From contig NZ_JAMXFD010000036.1 of assembly GCF_025370875.1 (NCBI RefSeq), forward strand, positions 1 through 46,009: a DNA stretch of 46,009 nt, in the 5' to 3' direction. Numbering within the stretch: the first letter of the stretch is position 1; every line of letters starts with the position of its first letter. Source of the DNA: Laspinema palackyanum D2c. GTDB taxonomy: Bacteria > Cyanobacteriota > Cyanobacteriia > Cyanobacteriales > Laspinemataceae. A program made the translations under genes and the position numbers. This document shows, in pieces, positions 28,900 through 36,673 of this stretch. Under the pieces are notes generated by a model that saw only the letters and a program-made list of their open reading frames with translations, was not told where the DNA came from and searched no databases.

Positions 28900-30366
28900 T
28901 TAAAATAGAGCCAATTCATGGGAAAAATTTTGGGGGAAAATTTCCACAGATTCGCTGGCGGTCAGGGGATTATTGGTGGGTGCAGCGGGTATGGCCGTTG
29001 ATGTACTGATCAAAGGATGAGATAAATCTGCATTGGGCGCACGTCGCAGATCAAGGGTGAGGGAATCTAGTGCGCCTGCCAATCCGAATGCTCCAGCATT
29101 ATTGACAATGGTGGCTGTTAAATTCTGACTTACATTATCATAAAAGTCGTTAGTATTGGCATAATTCGTCAGATAATCTCGGGTAAAATTAGCCAGGGGC
29201 GTAATATCAGGGAAGACTTCTAAGTTATCAACAAAATCCAGAGTGAGGAGCCCATCGGCAATAGTTCCTCCCTGCACGGGTATTAACAAATCTTCCAATT
29301 CTAATTGGGTAATTTGCTGGTTATTTCCGGCTGAATTTCGGATGTTTTGACTGACAAAATTATAGGGTAAAGTAGCAATGGGTCCCCGGGTTAGTTCGAT
29401 GGATACGGACTCCATTGTTCCTGCTAGTCCTAATCCTGCGGCATTATTCACAATCGCTGCTGTCAAATTCTTGTTAACATTTTCATAGAAATCGTTAGGA
29501 TTGGGATAAGTGTTCAGAAAGGATTTGACAAAGTTGGTCACCGGGATAATATCAGGAAAGGTTCCTACACCGTTTAGGTAATCGATGGACAGCACAACAT
29601 CATTCACTATTCCGCCTTGAACGGGTATAAACAGATCTTCAATTTCCACTCTTATATTGTGGTCCAAACCCCCTCCCGGAGTACCGATTGATGTACTCAC
29701 CAACGGATGAGGTACACCTGCATTAGGGCCACGTACCAGTTCAACGGAGATGGAATCTAGTGCCCCTGCCAATCCGAAGGCTCCAGCATTATTGACAATT
29801 GTGGCCGTTAAATTCTGACTTACATTGTCATAGAAGTCGTTAGGATTGGCATAAGTAGTAAGATAACTTCGAGCAAAGTTAGCCAGAGGAGTAATGTCCG
29901 GGAATGCGGCTAAATTATCAACAAAATCAAGATTAATCGTCGCATTCCCAACGGTTCCTCCCTGGACGGGAATCACAAGATTGTTGAGTTCTAATTGTGT
30001 AAACTGTGCCCTATTGCCGGCTGAATTTTGTATGCTTTGACTGACAAAAGGATAAGGTAAAGCCGCAATAGGTTCACGGACCATTTCAATTGATACGGAT
30101 TCCATTGTTGATGCCAGTCCCAAGATTTCGGCATTATTATAAATTGCTGCCGACAAATTCTTGCTGATATTTTCATAAAATTCATTAGGGTTGGGGTAAT
30201 TGCTCAAAAAGGATTTAGCAAAGTTAGTGACCGGGACGATATTGGCAAAGTTATTTACCCCTGTAAATGGCTTTATATTAATAAAAACATCATTTACTAT
30301 TCCGCCTTGAACGGGTACAAAAACATCCGAAAGTTGAACGCGCTGAACGTGGTCTAGGATGAGCAT
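28900..30366 (-). CDS. Protein made of four about 115-residue repeats (A-B-A'-B')
   Basis: The 488-residue protein has no signal peptide or membrane helix and no known domain that I recognise. It reads as four related units: A at residues 5-118, B at 119-233, A' at 234-349 and B' at 350-460. Each begins with a strand around PVQGG, then FPDITPLANF or VPVTNF, a helical segment around NPNDFYDNVSQNLTATIVNN, then GLAGALDS. A and A' share TMESVSIE and FVSQ; B and B' share LDFVDNL and NLTATIVNNAGAFGLAGALDS almost unchanged. DNA of the B units is also highly alike, so an A-B pair probably duplicated recently. The repeat pattern suggests a repeated alpha/beta unit; the function is unknown. Confidence 0.7.
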   Translation of the reverse strand: MLILDHVQRVQLSDVFVPVQGGIVNDVFINIKPFTGVNNFANIVPVTNFAKSFLSNYPNPNEFYENISKNLSAAIYNNAEILGLASTMESVSIEMVREPIAALPYPFVSQSIQNSAGNRAQFTQLELNNLVIPVQGGTVGNATINLDFVDNLAAFPDITPLANFARSYLTTYANPNDFYDNVSQNLTATIVNNAGAFGLAGALDSISVELVRGPNAGVPHPLVSTSIGTPGGGLDHNIRVEIEDLFIPVQGGIVNDVVLSIDYLNGVGTFPDIIPVTNFVKSFLNTYPNPNDFYENVNKNLTAAIVNNAAGLGLAGTMESVSIELTRGPIATLPYNFVSQNIRNSAGNNQQITQLELEDLLIPVQGGTIADGLLTLDFVDNLEVFPDITPLANFTRDYLTNYANTNDFYDNVSQNLTATIVNNAGAFGLAGALDSLTLDLRRAPNADLSHPLISTSTAIPAAPTNNPLTASESVEIFPQNFSHELALF

Positions 30367-31043
30367 AATTTTAATTGATTGGGTAAGACTTAGTAATGTA
30401 GATTAACTCACAAAAAGTTCCCTGTCAAGAGATATAGTCGTCTTTTTTTTCAAAAAATAATAAGTTCTGTTAATCCAAAAAGTTTGTTGCTAAATTTTCT
30501 GAGGGGATGGTAAAATCTTTAACCCCTTCTCTAGGGCTGAGTGCAATGTAAGTTCACCGCACTGCTTATTAGCCGATTCCTTCCCTTTCTTAAGTAAAAT
30601 CGACTACACTTTTAAAAGTATTGTGCTTTTAAAGCCTGAAGTATTTGCCCTGTAAGGGTTATTGCTTTAAAATCCTAAAAAAAGTTTGGGGGACTCATAA
30701 AGAGTAAAGCCCTCTTTAACCTGTGGAATTTCGGTTAAATGGAAGATTGGATACTTTTGTGATCAACCGGGCCTAAATTAAAAACAGGAGTTACGCCCTG
30801 GATTGGCGACCCAGGCCCTGGGGGAGGCTTTACTCACCTCATTTCCTAACATTTTCTAAAATGCGCCAATTTCCGTCTTATTATAGGGTTCAGCTCTGTT
30901 CCTACTGCTGAAATGGGGGACTGTGGGCCTTACAACAGTAAGTTGTCCTCGTGAGGAATCGTAAAAACTTACCGTTGTAAGGACTGGGGGCTTAGGTGTC
31001 TCTAGTTAGTCTTTGAAACACGAGAGTAGGGAAAGAACGGGGA
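30367..31043. other. 677-nt intergenic region
   Basis: No gene is seen. It carries the large hairpin at 30928-30982 and AT-rich runs just upstream of the repeat protein gene. The promoter of that gene should lie in the first hundred or so bases above 30366; none could be pinned down. Confidence 0.5.
30928..30982. repeat. Long imperfect hairpin, 17-bp arms
   Basis: CCTTACAACAGTAAGTT (30928-30944) pairs with AACTTACCGTTGTAAGG (30966-30982) with one mismatch, around a 21-nt loop that itself contains TCCTCGTGAGGA. It lies 60 nt past the stop of hupE, so it may end that transcript, but it lacks a U tract and resembles a dispersed repeat. Confidence 0.65.
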
Positions 31044-31721
31044 TTAACCTACAAGTGAAGAGGCGAGAAATGCTGCGCCGATGCCACCGATCGCAAATCC
31101 AGCAAATCGCAGGGATAAGTTGGGGTCTTGATCCAACGCGGTGAGGGTTTTGCGGACGAAGCCGATCGCAGCGGAGGCGATCGCAATTTGAATGGCGGTA
31201 AATCCCATCAGGTAAGCGAGGAGAGGGGCGGTTTCTGCGCCGATGATGGCTTCACCGTAGGCATAGCCATGAAAGATGCCAGCGACGGCAGCGATCGCCG
31301 CGATAAGCTTTAAATTAGGCCGTTCTTTCATGGCGAGGAGGATTCCGACGGTGATCACGGAAGCGGCAATGATGATTTCTACCGCAGGAATATCTACACT
31401 GAGGAGGTGTATTCCGGTTCCTCCCATTGCCGCGATCGCAAAGGTGATGGGAATCGCGATGCCGTAGGGATGGAAGGCACAGAGTAAGGCGATCGCCACG
31501 ACAAAGGCGAAATGATCCAACCCGATCATCGGATGTGCGAATCCTGAGAGTAGTCCTTCCCAAACATTACTCGGGGTGGCAGAATTCATAGGGTGATGAG
31601 CGAATGCCGGTTCGATTCCCCAGAACAAGGCAATGGCAAGGGCAACGAGCATTACTCCCCCGGTTATTTTGGGGTGCCGGGGTAGAACAAATGGAAATCG
31701 GTTGAGGGTTGGCTTAAGCAT
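31044..31721 (-). CDS. hupE: HupE/UreJ-family metal permease, predicted cobalt/nickel transporter
   Basis: The 225-residue membrane protein has an N-terminal signal-like helix ending EPAFAHHP, then six hydrophobic helices. The family signature HPMIGLDH occurs near residue 62, with a second conserved segment around HGYAYGE. HupE proteins move cobalt or nickel across the cell envelope and in cyanobacteria are predicted B12-regulated cobalt transporters. The cobalamin riboswitch found about 370 nt upstream on the same strand fits the cobalt version. The putative leader to the ATG is long and includes a 7-bp hairpin at 31854-31870. The Crp/Fnr gene ends at 32422 and is separated by an intrinsic terminator, so hupE probably has its own transcript. 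Confidence 0.88.
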   Translation of the reverse strand: MLKPTLNRFPFVLPRHPKITGGVMLVALAIALFWGIEPAFAHHPMNSATPSNVWEGLLSGFAHPMIGLDHFAFVVAIALLCAFHPYGIAIPITFAIAAMGGTGIHLLSVDIPAVEIIIAASVITVGILLAMKERPNLKLIAAIAAVAGIFHGYAYGEAIIGAETAPLLAYLMGFTAIQIAIASAAIGFVRKTLTALDQDPNLSLRFAGFAIGGIGAAFLASSLVG

Positions 31722-31853
31722 GGGTTAGGTTAAAAAAATTGATTGGTTTAACATCTATAAGTGAGTCAGGTCAGGGGCATAAGTGCGGCTGAGACTCCGT
31801 TCCTCGGGAAAAGTGAGGATTCACCCCGGGCAATGGGGAGTAAAAATCAGGCA

Positions 31854-31870
31854 CTCGGAATCATTCCGAG
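31854..31870 (-). other. Short hairpin in the hupE leader
   Basis: CTCGGAA and TTCCGAG flank a three-base loop, a perfect 7-bp stem, in the RNA leader between the riboswitch and the start codon. No U tract follows. The downstream minus-strand sequence includes GGGGTGAATCC, which I could not assign to a known riboswitch. Confidence 0.4.
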
Positions 31871-32049
31871 ACCTGGATTTCCGGAAAATTGGCTAGAATG
31901 TGAGAACTCGGTCTAGTTTAGAGAACTCACAAAGTCAGCAAATTTTTCCCCTTGGCATGGGTGTGGAGTCAAAAGTACGATCGCGCTGCCGCACTGTTGC
32001 GCGCAAGGGCTACTATCGACAGAATAGAGTGTTCTAGTAAAGGAAAATC

Positions 32050-32108
32050 AATGCCCATCTGTACCTCGCAGATGAATGTAAGGGTGGACGATCGCGGCGG
32101 TGGGCATT
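32050..32108 (-). promoter_or_regulatory. Candidate expression platform of the cobalamin riboswitch
   Basis: AATGCCCA at 32050-32057 and TGGGCATT at 32101-32108 are a perfect 8-nt inverted pair. The second lies in the B12 box. On the transcript the downstream strand TGGGCATT can pair with the B12-box segment AATGCCCA, and this pairing would compete with the ligand-bound form. A short stem CATCTG/CAGATG (32056-32061 and 32069-32074) overlaps the same place and would exclude the pairing. There is no strong U tract, so the control may be through Rho or through translation; both are inference. Confidence 0.55.
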
Positions 32109-32240
32109 CTGACTTACCGACCCCAGAGGGCAAATAGAGATTTACCGGGAAGCTGGGATTGGGATCACAGTTGCGGGACAGTGCCGGATTGGGACCGGGC
32201 TTTCCCCCTTGCGTCTGATGGCTGGACCCCATCAGAACCG
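32080..32240 (-). promoter_or_regulatory. Cobalamin (B12) riboswitch
   Basis: Read on the minus strand the region matches the cobalamin aptamer core. AAGGGGGAAAGCCCGG (32210-32195), then TCCGG, then the hallmark TGTCCCGCAACTGTGA (32180-32165), correspond to the GGGAA/CCGG/CCCGCxACTGT parts of the consensus. The B12 box follows as AAGTCAGAATGCCCA (32115-32101). A hairpin lies at 32214-32237. Binding of a cobalamin should reduce expression of the downstream gene, hupE. The position is about 370 nt from the hupE start codon. Boundaries are approximate; the core elements are directly visible and the assignment follows the known RF00174 layout. Confidence 0.85.
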
Positions 32241-32347
32241 CCTGATAGGGGATATCTTACCCCATCGCCGACAGTTTACGACTGGGGAAATGAAGAGAAG
32301 CGGAAAAAGTTGCCCGGTGATCTCGGTTCCCGGGCGGTTCATCGGGC

Positions 32348-32377
32348 AAAAAAAGGGGCCAACGCTCGGTTAGCCCC
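32348..32377 (-). terminator. Intrinsic terminator of the Crp/Fnr gene
   Basis: On the minus strand GGGGCTAAC pairs with GTTGGCCCC (one G-U pair) around a five-base loop, followed at once by seven U residues (the A run at 32348-32354 of the plus strand). It lies about 45 nt beyond the stop codon. Confidence 0.9.
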
Positions 32378-32421
32378 TGGGGGTTCTATCAAGGTGCGAT
32401 CGCCACTGGGGGGGTGATTAG

Positions 32422-33000
32422 TTAAACCAGAGGCAACCCGCCGGATTCGTAGAGAAGAATAGACTGACGATGGGGACGGGCGATCGCCCCTTCATTTTCC
32501 AGGCGTTGGAGGAGGCGAGTCACCGTAACCCGGGAGATGCCGATCGCCTCAGCAATTTCTTGATGGGTCATCGGCAATTCTAGCAACAGTCCCTGTTCCA
32601 CCGGACGAGCAAATTTATCGCTTAACCAGACTAAAAACTTGAGCAAGCGGTCCTGGACTTGCTTGCAGTGAATAATCGTCAGGAGTTCCTCAGTTTTTCG
32701 GGTGTGGGTGCGAATAGCATCTAAGACTTGTTGCCACTGATGCCCGGGAATCATGCTAACTTCTACGGAGGTTAAACATTCTATTTGATAGCCGTTAATG
32801 CAACAGAGGGGTTCCCCCACCACATCTCCGGGCCCCCAATATCCGGAGGCGATGGTGGTCCCATCTTCCGTCCAGGCGATCGTCCGAACCACTCCGCGAT
32901 CAATTTTCCACAGGATGTCTTGCCACATCGGAATCGAGTCTTTGCGGCTGAATGTTCGCCGCAGGGTGGAGGGGACAGAAGCTAAAGTTGCAATGGTCAT
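32422..33000 (-). CDS. Crp/Fnr-family transcriptional regulator
   Basis: The 192-residue protein has a shortened cyclic-nucleotide-binding-like beta domain in its first 110 residues (the segment WQDILWKIDRGVVRTIAW and SGYWGPGDVVGEPLCCI), a linker helix, and a C-terminal winged helix. The recognition helix is clear in THQEIAEAIGISRVTVTRLL, a typical Crp/Fnr motif. It does not have the usual cAMP-binding signature and no Fe-S cysteine set, so the effector is unclear. The frame opens at a TTG (33006), but the ATG at 33000 is the normal start. Situated beside the B12-controlled hupE gene but transcribed separately through a terminator. The target genes are unknown. Confidence 0.87.
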   Translation of the reverse strand: MTIATLASVPSTLRRTFSRKDSIPMWQDILWKIDRGVVRTIAWTEDGTTIASGYWGPGDVVGEPLCCINGYQIECLTSVEVSMIPGHQWQQVLDAIRTHTRKTEELLTIIHCKQVQDRLLKFLVWLSDKFARPVEQGLLLELPMTHQEIAEAIGISRVTVTRLLQRLENEGAIARPHRQSILLYESGGLPLV

Positions 33001-33048
33001 AAACAAATAGTTTTGAGATTATTATGGTTAGTTTTGAAAGGGGATAAG

Positions 33049-33106
33049 AAAAGAGGCGACTGCCCCAAACCTGCATTGGGTAAATGCTAGGGCAGTCGCC
33101 TCTTTT
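33049..33106. terminator. Bidirectional intrinsic terminator
   Basis: AAAAGAGGCGACTGCCC (33049-33065) and GGGCAGTCGCCTCTTTT (33090-33106) are perfect 17-bp inverted arms with 24 nt between them. On the minus strand the stem is followed by UUUU, and on the plus strand by UUUUUU. It ends transcription of the small minus-strand gene to the right (stop at 33122) and could act in both directions. Confidence 0.9.
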
Positions 33107-33121
33107 TTCGGGTTGGGAATT

Positions 33122-33376
33122 TTATTCAGCCTCATCGGACTCAGTGCCAATTCTTAATTGTTTCTTTGTCCGCTTAAGCTGTTTCCAAAGTCTCTTAATT
33201 TGTTTGTAAGCGTCCTCTGGCGGTAATTTCCCCCCGGTTTCTAAACAACTAATTACGCTCACGCGCTGGGCAAACTCCTGCAAGTTGGCATTAAACACCA
33301 TATTTTCTGGATGGTCTGGTGTAATTTTGCCGTAGTAACGACTGCGAGGAGATATAAAATCAAATTTGTCATGCAT
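33122..33376 (-). CDS. Small conserved cyanobacterial protein (DUF7219-like)
   Basis: The 84-residue protein begins MHDKFDFISPRSRYYGKITP and contains LVFNANLQEFAQRVS-like and CLETGGKLPPEDAYKQIKRLWKQLKRTKKQL patterns that I recognise as a cyanobacterial family of about 80 residues. It is soluble, with a helical, basic C-terminal half and an acidic tail (GTESDEAE). The frame is open up to 33421, but the homologous part begins at the Met at 33376, so I use that. Function unknown. It ends directly before a strong terminator. Confidence 0.7.
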   Translation of the reverse strand: MHDKFDFISPRSRYYGKITPDHPENMVFNANLQEFAQRVSVISCLETGGKLPPEDAYKQIKRLWKQLKRTKKQLRIGTESDEAE

Positions 33377-34103
33377 TGTCTTAACCCCACTCTTTCCCTT
33401 AGCTAGTTGCGGGAGAATCAATCCCTGTACCGGAAGTTGTTAGCACAGATTCTCTCTTCTGACCACTTTAGCGTTATTGCCAAATTGTGGCAATTAAGCA
33501 AGGGGCCTGCAATGTCTGCGGTTCGGGTCTAGGCCGGAAAGCGACTCCTCGCCGAGTTCAGGTTTTGCGATTACGGGGGGAAAATTCGGCTCAGTTTGGG
33601 ACCTGTGTTTTTTAGCGATTTTCCCGGGCGATCGCTTTGTTATTTTAAACAATAACCGCATTATTAGTAGAGTATCTTTAGTCAGCACTGTGGCAAATCA
33701 GTCAAAAGAAATATTTTCAATTAATCCTTGTTTCTGAGGGCTTTAGGACCTTCTGCTCTCCAGAGCCGCAGAATCCGGGGGCCACCGCTTCAAGCCCCTA
33801 GCAAATCCCGCAATAATTTAGTGAATAAATCCAAGGGCGGTGAACCCTCAGCGGGACGACTTCAATAAACTGAGTCGGAAAGAGTAAGGGCCAAGGATGG
33901 GGGACCCCCGATCGGCGGTAAATGGGAGGCAACAATTTAAGTTAATTAAGAATCAACATCCTCCAAAAGGTAGAGATTTAACCCGGATTCGGGTAGAGTT
34001 AACAAAAGCGCGATGGAGAGGCGGACGCATTGGCTGCCCCGATCGCTGCTGGTGCGTCAAAAGTCTGCTGTGCAACGGCCTACTATCACCAAAGGAATCC
34101 CAG
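33377..34103. other. 727-nt intergenic region
   Basis: No gene is seen. A plus-strand frame runs upstream of the next gene from 33897 to 34103 but has no conserved character and a low-quality start. An AT-rich stretch with TATTTTAAACAATAACC lies at about 33640-33660. A HIP1 octamer is at about 33629. Confidence 0.5.
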
Positions 34104-34460
34104 ATGAACCTCCTAGAACTAGAACGAGAAACCACCAGAATGACTCGGGTGATCATGACCCGACATCTCGCGATCGGGAAAGATACGATCGCCGATCTCC
34201 GTACCCGGATGACCCTCGAAGAATTATCCGGCGTGATCATTGTCAGTATCGAACGGTTGCTCTGGTTGGACTGGGACGCCGTGGTTTGGGCGATCGCCCA
34301 TCTGATTCCCGCCGATATCATGGATCAAATCCAAAGCACTCTGCGGACTACCCTCTATCAACGCTTAATTCACAAAGGCTTAATTCCCGGAGTGGATTTC
34401 AGCATTGATGGTCAGGGCAATCTCAGGTTGAACGCCAAAGCTCAAAAATCTGTTGCCTAA
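34104..34460 (+). CDS. Hypothetical cyanobacterial protein
   Basis: The 118-residue protein begins MNLLELERETTRMTRVIM. It is soluble and mostly helical, with a hydrophobic central helix (VWAIAHLIPADIMDQI) and a C-terminal extension with GVDFSIDGQGNLRLNAKAQ. AAGGAA lies seven bases upstream of the ATG, which supports this start. An upstream frame adds 69 residues of arbitrary-looking sequence that I reject. No recognised domain; the neighbours on either side belong to other pathways. Confidence 0.6.
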   Translation: MNLLELERETTRMTRVIMTRHLAIGKDTIADLRTRMTLEELSGVIIVSIERLLWLDWDAVVWAIAHLIPADIMDQIQSTLRTTLYQRLIHKGLIPGVDFSIDGQGNLRLNAKAQKSVA

Positions 34461-34611
34461 ACAGCCTGATCGCACCGCAAGGATTCTCCCGCCCCATTCA
34501 ATAGCGCCAACTTAGCAAGAAAAAGTAAAGAACGGGTAAAGAAAAATTGCCAATTCAAATTGGGCAGTTTTTCTCTACCCCGGCGCAGGTGTGAACGCCT
34601 TCCCCATCCCT

Positions 34612-35610
34612 CTAATTCTCAGCCATCACAAACGGGGTATAGGTCCCGCCCAAGGCTTCTACCACCGCCCGGGTATTCGAGACCATCATCTTAATATAAG
34701 AATCGGACTCGCTACCGGGGGTACCAATGGAGTCGGAATACAGTTCCTGCTCGGCTAATTTAACTCCGGCCTCCGCTGCTACAGTACGGATAAGTTGGGA
34801 ATTAATGGTGGTTTCCGCAAAAATGGCCGGAACCTGGGTTCGTTTAATCTCCTCTACCAACTGCGTCACGGTTTGGGCGCTGGGTTGTTCCTCGGTACTG
34901 ATGCCGATTAACGTGCCGATAATCTCTAACCCATAGCCTTGGGCGTAGTATTGGAAGGCATCATGAGTGGTGACTAAGCGGCGGTTTTCCGGGGGAATTG
35001 TGGCAATTTGCCCTTGAATCCAGCGGTGGAGTTCTTCCAAGGTGGCGGTATAGTTGGCGGCATTTTCCCCGATCGCAGCGGCATTTTCTGGGGAGAGTTC
35101 GCTTAAGGCATCCCGAATCCCGTTAACCATTGCGATCGCATTCATGACATCCCCCCACACATGAGGATCCGGGGTCGTCCCTGCCTGCTTCTCCATCAGC
35201 AAAGGGAGTACGACTTCCCCCACGGCCACTTTTCGAGCATTCACACCCGCAGCATTCATTAAATTAATGAGTCCCGGTTCTAGGTTATAGCCGTTATAAA
35301 GAATCAAATCTGCATTCTCCAAGGCAATGGAGTCAGCGGGAACGGGTTCATAAATATGGGGATCGACTCCCGGGGTCAAAATACTGGTGAGTTGAATCTC
35401 TTCGGTGGCAATGGACTCGGCTAAGTCGGCAATAATGGTACTGGTAGAGACCACTTGCGGCTGACTCCCCGAACTCTCCCCCGCCTGATTCACTTCAGGG
35501 TTAGTACAGCTACTCAAGCAGAACCCCAAAATCAGTCCGGTGGCTAATTTCCAGAGGGAGTGTTTTCCCTGATAGTCTGCGATCGCTCTCCTGTGGATAG
35601 ATATTTTCAT
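34612..35610 (-). CDS. Zn/Mn ABC transporter substrate-binding lipoprotein (TroA/ZnuA type)
   Basis: The 332-residue protein starts with a lipoprotein signal ending CLSSC. The cluster A-I fold is shown by TSTIIADLAESIA, TPGVDPHIYEP, LEPGL, PDPHVW, THDAF and AETTINSQL. Metal ligands expected in this family are His85, His150, His216 and Asp293 (YSDSIGTPG). The third ligand is His, in THDAFQYY, as in TroA and ZnuA; manganese-specific MntC/PsaA have Glu there. The long His-rich loop of typical ZnuA is missing. It captures Zn or Mn in the periplasm. It is divergent from its ATPase gene, which starts 77 nt away. Confidence 0.88.
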   Translation of the reverse strand: MKISIHRRAIADYQGKHSLWKLATGLILGFCLSSCTNPEVNQAGESSGSQPQVVSTSTIIADLAESIATEEIQLTSILTPGVDPHIYEPVPADSIALENADLILYNGYNLEPGLINLMNAAGVNARKVAVGEVVLPLLMEKQAGTTPDPHVWGDVMNAIAMVNGIRDALSELSPENAAAIGENAANYTATLEELHRWIQGQIATIPPENRRLVTTHDAFQYYAQGYGLEIIGTLIGISTEEQPSAQTVTQLVEEIKRTQVPAIFAETTINSQLIRTVAAEAGVKLAEQELYSDSIGTPGSESDSYIKMMVSNTRAVVEALGGTYTPFVMAEN

Positions 35611-35687
35611 TTTTGTTTCATATTTGATTCACAATGGGCTCATATTTACACTATCCTGGAATTAAAAGCTAAATTTTAGAAACCGTT
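35611..35687. promoter_or_regulatory. Divergent promoter of the Zn/Mn transporter with direct repeat
   Basis: This 77-nt spacer separates the substrate-binding protein gene (leftward) and the ATPase gene (rightward), so both transcripts must begin here. TCATATTT occurs twice as a direct repeat at 35618-35625 and 35640-35647, 22 bp apart, about two helical turns, which fits a regulator binding to one face of DNA. I cannot say which metalloregulator (Zur, MntR or ManR) would use it. Confidence 0.45.
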
Positions 35688-36485
35688 ATGAAAAGATCTA
35701 ACCCGTTCAACCCGGACAGTTCCTGGAAAAATCAGCCGCCAACTTCGGCAGATCAAGCCATCTGTGTCAGTCATCTGGGGGTGAATTATCGCCAGGTCCA
35801 GGCCCTCACCGATGTCAACGCCGTGATTCGCCGGGGACGCCTCACGGGGATTATTGGACCCAATGGTGCCGGGAAAAGCACCTTAATCAAAGCGATGTTA
35901 GGATTAACCCCCACCCTCAGCGGTAGGGTGGTTTATGAAGGGAAACCCCTGATGGAACAACGCGATCGCATCGCCTACGTTCCCCAGCGATCGCAAATTG
36001 ACTGGACCTATCCTGCCACGGTTTGGGATGTGGTGATGATGGGACGGGCCACAAAAACCGGCTGGTTTAGACGGTATAGTACGGTCAGCCGTCAAATTGC
36101 CTCCGATGCGATCGCCCGAGTCGGCATGAGTGACTACCGCAACCGCAAAATTGGCGATTTATCCGGGGGACAACAGCAGCGCGTCTTTTTAGCGCGATCG
36201 CTGGCGCAACAAGCGGAGATATTCTGTTTCGATGAGCCCTTTGTCGGCATCGACCAAAAAACCGAAGCGGTCCTGTTTGATATTTTTCACGAACTCGCCG
36301 CAGCGGGAAATATTGTGGTGGTGGTGAATCACGACCTCGGGGAATCGATTACCCATTTTGATGATTTAATTCTATTAAATCGGGAATTAATTGCCTGTGG
36401 TGGCCGACAACAAGTCCTGCGATCGGACAATATGTATCGCGCCTATCAAGGACAGGTACAGTTTTTTAGCGATCGGGCTGCTTAA
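35688..36485 (+). CDS. Zn/Mn ABC transporter ATP-binding protein
   Basis: The 265-residue ATPase shows Walker A GPNGAGKST (57-65), Q-loop region YVPQRSQIDWTYP, signature LSGGQ (158-162), Walker B IFCFDEP, and the switch histidine His215 in VVNHDLGES. The YPATVWDVVMMGR segment is typical of metal-uptake ABC ATPases (ZnuC/MntA type). It drives metal import with the permease encoded 300 nt downstream and the divergent substrate-binding lipoprotein. The first 25 residues are hydrophilic and precede the conserved core. Confidence 0.93.
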   Translation: MKRSNPFNPDSSWKNQPPTSADQAICVSHLGVNYRQVQALTDVNAVIRRGRLTGIIGPNGAGKSTLIKAMLGLTPTLSGRVVYEGKPLMEQRDRIAYVPQRSQIDWTYPATVWDVVMMGRATKTGWFRRYSTVSRQIASDAIARVGMSDYRNRKIGDLSGGQQQRVFLARSLAQQAEIFCFDEPFVGIDQKTEAVLFDIFHELAAAGNIVVVVNHDLGESITHFDDLILLNRELIACGGRQQVLRSDNMYRAYQGQVQFFSDRAA

Positions 36486-36521
36486 AGAACCTAACCCCCC
36501 GGCCCTTATAAGAGTAAGTTT

Positions 36522-36573
36522 GTACCTTTCCGGTCCCCTCCCCTGTGTATTGGGAAGGGGACCGGAGGTGTAC
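36522..36573. terminator. Hairpin between transporter ATPase and permease genes
   Basis: The core is TCCGGTCCCCT (36529-36539) and AGGGGACCGGA (36556-36566), a perfect 11-bp stem with a 16-nt loop, and outer partial pairing. It lies 36 nt past the ATPase stop. No U tract follows, so termination is possible but not certain. Confidence 0.45.
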
Positions 36574-36602
36574 TTAAGGGAAATCAAAAAAATAACTCAT
36601 CC

Positions 36603-36673
36603 AAATGTTCGTAGTAACCCCTTCAGGGGTTTCTTTTAAAGATGACTCGGTGAAGGAGTCACTACGAACATTT
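36603..36673. repeat. Inverted pair of the small palindromic repeat
   Basis: AAATGTTCGTAGT (36603-36615) and ACTACGAACATTT (36661-36673) are perfect 13-bp arms. Each arm adds its own small stem: ACCCC-TTCA-GGGGT in the left one and TGACTC/GAGTCA in the right one. The head sequence GTTCGTAGT is the same as in the array at 27128-27220 but the stem letters differ while pairing is kept. Confidence 0.8.

Larger units (their letters stand above)
31722..32421. other. Region carrying the hupE leader and the crp terminator
   Basis: This 700-nt gap contains no gene. From right to left (transcription direction) it holds the crp terminator (32348-32377), the cobalamin riboswitch (about 32080-32240), an anti-B12-box segment (32050-32057), a hairpin CATCTG/CAGATG (32056-32074), and a 7-bp hairpin (31854-31870) before the hupE ATG. 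The hupE promoter is therefore expected between about 32240 and 32350. Confidence 0.6.

Noticed and set aside
31770-31830. TPP riboswitch on the plus strand (GGGGCATAAGTGCGGCTGAGA)
   Set aside because: Only the first box is similar; the GAACCTGA-type second half is absent, and no plus-strand gene follows.
33897-34103. N-terminal extension of the hypothetical protein at 34104
   Set aside because: The added 69 residues have no conserved character, and AAGGAA points to the ATG at 34104.
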